Origin: Echinostoma caproni
Taxonomy: Eukaryota > Platyhelminthes > Trematoda > Plagiorchiida > Echinostomatidae
NCBI GenBank assembly: GCA_900618425.1
Contig: UZAN01039476.1
Span: 31,746 to 95,745 of the forward strand
Length of the DNA: 64,000 nucleotides
Direction: 5' to 3'
Within the stretch, counting starts at the first letter, position 1, and the number at the start of each line of letters is the position of its first letter. The translations under genes and the position numbers were made by a program. This document shows, one piece after another, positions 62,431 to 64,000 of the stretch. Below the pieces are notes generated by a model that saw only the letters and a list, made by a program, of their open reading frames with translations, was not told the DNA's origin and made no database searches.

Positions 62431-64000
62431 GATAAATATTTTGTGCTTGTCCATCTGGTCGGCTTATTTGTATGCCTGTGATTTACTTAACTAGTTCTAT
62501 GCTTCTACACTGATATCCTTCTATCGACTTGTAATCGGCTTTAACCTTATACGGAGGCCCCTTAAAACCTAAAAACTGTGCGGTGATTAACTTCTCAAAT
62601 AGGATATGAAAACAGTCTGTTCAAAACGTTTCAATGATGTAAAACATTTCTTTGAGAAATTTGGCTTCCAATGCACTTCCCCTAAACGATTAGTTAGTTA
62701 ATATTTTTACTAATTTCAGGTGTCAGTTCCGAATGCAGTCACCCATTTTCAGCATAAAATTTCACCAATTGTGCCGGTTCCCCAGTCAATCTGAAAAGTC
62801 TTCAAAATGGACTGAAAACCCAGATGATTATTTTACCCGTTCTAATTTCGGTTCCCATTTCTGTTTCTTCACTCATTCTGACTGTTTGTTCCCGAGGGGA
62901 ATGAGGCAAAACTTGAACATCGCTTTGCTAGCGTGGCACTGCTGTGGTATCATTATTGCGCATTGCTTTGACCTTCGTAATAAGGTGTATCTATTCGTAT
63001 GCAAATTACGTACAATGAAAACTGAACTCTTCTCCCCGCCTTGTATGCATGAAGAGGGCATTGCTGAATGATTTATGGCCACCACACATAGTGGCACATA
63101 ATGGACAAGAACGTTACTCTCAAGCTGTATCTGATATCCAGGTGGAAGTACACATTAGGACAAAGTACTGTGATAATAACCCCACTAGTGACGCCACCAG
63201 AATATCGGCATTCTTCGGGGAGCGCAAAGCAAGGCAGTCGTTCGTTGATTGAAAAGCACCATTCCTACGAGACAGTTCCGATTCCTATCTCACAGTTTAG
63301 AGGAAACCCGTGACACAACAAATATTGGCATTTGGAGTTATTTACCATTTTCCAAGAACCTAAGCAGTTAGACAGAGATGACCCTTTGTTCTGACAAATA
63401 TGAGGTCAGGTAAACAAACCCGTTATGGAGTCTTGTTGCTCGCCATTTCACCTGAGTAGATAATATGTTCTGAGAATTGGTTTTTCAGTCTAAGGACAAA
63501 ATGTGTTTGGTCAGGCAGATTTCTTTCGCTACCCAAATGTACATAACACGACATCTGATCCATCGTTATAGTTTTATGATGTGATAATTTGAATAATGAC
63601 TACATAGTTCATTACATTTTTTTAATAATAAGCAGTATGCCTAAAAAGTCCCATAGAACTGAGATTGTTGAGCGCAATTCTTTTCAGCGATTAGTAGTCA
63701 TTTCAATAAGTCAAAATAAATATTTCAATGCATATACATTAGTACTCAACAATAAAAACTGTGTTGGGTAATAAGGAAAATTAATATCATAGACTATTCG
63801 AGGTTGATTTCGTCTTGGAATTCTCATTGATCACATAATTGTTTGATAGATCATCCAATCGTCAGAAACACTCGAAATATCGAACGCGTGATGTAAGTCA
63901 AGGGAACTTGAAATTGTTTCTGGGTACTGAGGAAAGTGAGAATGTTGTGAAGATCAGTTCCTACCGCTTCATCTGTGGCAAGCGTTTGACAGTAAGCATT

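Larger units (their letters stand above)
59434..64000. other. Region 5' of exon A, no exon recognised
   Basis: Intron or 5' flank of the large gene. It contains a CA run at 59757-59780 and a SINE at 62341-62430. Frames up to 112 codons on the plus strand (62733-63071 and nearby) have no motif. No promoter is supported. A small exon on the minus strand ending in phase 1 is expected further upstream, but I could not identify one. Confidence 0.5.

Noticed and set aside
1..64000. Prokaryotic or CRISPR/defence system
   Set aside because: There are no dense ORFs, operons or regularly spaced repeats with unique spacers. Splicing signals and SINEs point to an animal genome.

Overview
This looks like a gene-poor stretch of a large, AT-rich, repeat-laden animal genome. 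There are no operons, ribosome binding sites or dense ORFs. The only convincing host coding sequence is a set of exons with spliceosomal GT/AG borders, separated by introns of about 0.9 to 7.7 kb. Transposable-element debris consists of a Penelope-like element with a GIY-YIG domain, decayed non-LTR retrotransposon pieces and several tRNA-derived SINE families. This fits an invertebrate with an inflated genome. A flatworm, perhaps a trematode, is my best guess, but it rests on general character and not on a diagnostic gene. Two single ambiguous bases (25911, 30290) suggest a draft assembly.

Layout. From 1 to about 31.3 kb I see no convincing host gene. This part holds a decayed non-LTR reverse-transcriptase tail (about 1.6-1.8 kb), a 5'-truncated and frameshifted Penelope-like element (4.4-5.7 kb, minus), a SINE (8.5 kb), a second non-LTR tail (10.9-11.2 kb) and a relatively GC-rich island (13.9-15.3 kb). 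Further on are a decayed endonuclease-plus-RT non-LTR element (18.3-19.2 kb, minus), another SINE (19.5 kb), an unexplained GC-richer open segment (27.9-28.5 kb) and a cluster of SINEs at 30.2-31.0 kb that includes an inverted pair.

From 31.3 to 59.4 kb there is one minus-strand gene, represented by six long exons A to F (A at 58958-59433, F at 31324-31550). Every junction inside the window joins in phase 0. Together they encode about 830 residues, mostly low-complexity Ser/Asn/Pro/Arg-rich sequence. Exon A has a helical, coiled-coil-like end and exon F has a short UBA-like segment. That segment resembles the C-terminal UBA domain of ACK/TNK2-type tyrosine kinases, which is a lead and not an identification. 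Exon A begins mid-codon and exon F ends in phase 2, so the gene continues in both directions. Any conserved N-terminal domain should lie beyond 59.4 kb, probably outside the window.

The introns carry more repeats: a large interrupted CATA microsatellite at 43.3 kb, SINEs at 38.5, 50.1, 53.4 and 54.0 kb, and a possible RT tail at 43.7 kb. Beyond 59.4 kb I see only a CA repeat and a SINE with a striking internal hairpin (62.35 kb). Apart from the single host gene, the content is largely selfish DNA and unannotatable AT-rich sequence.
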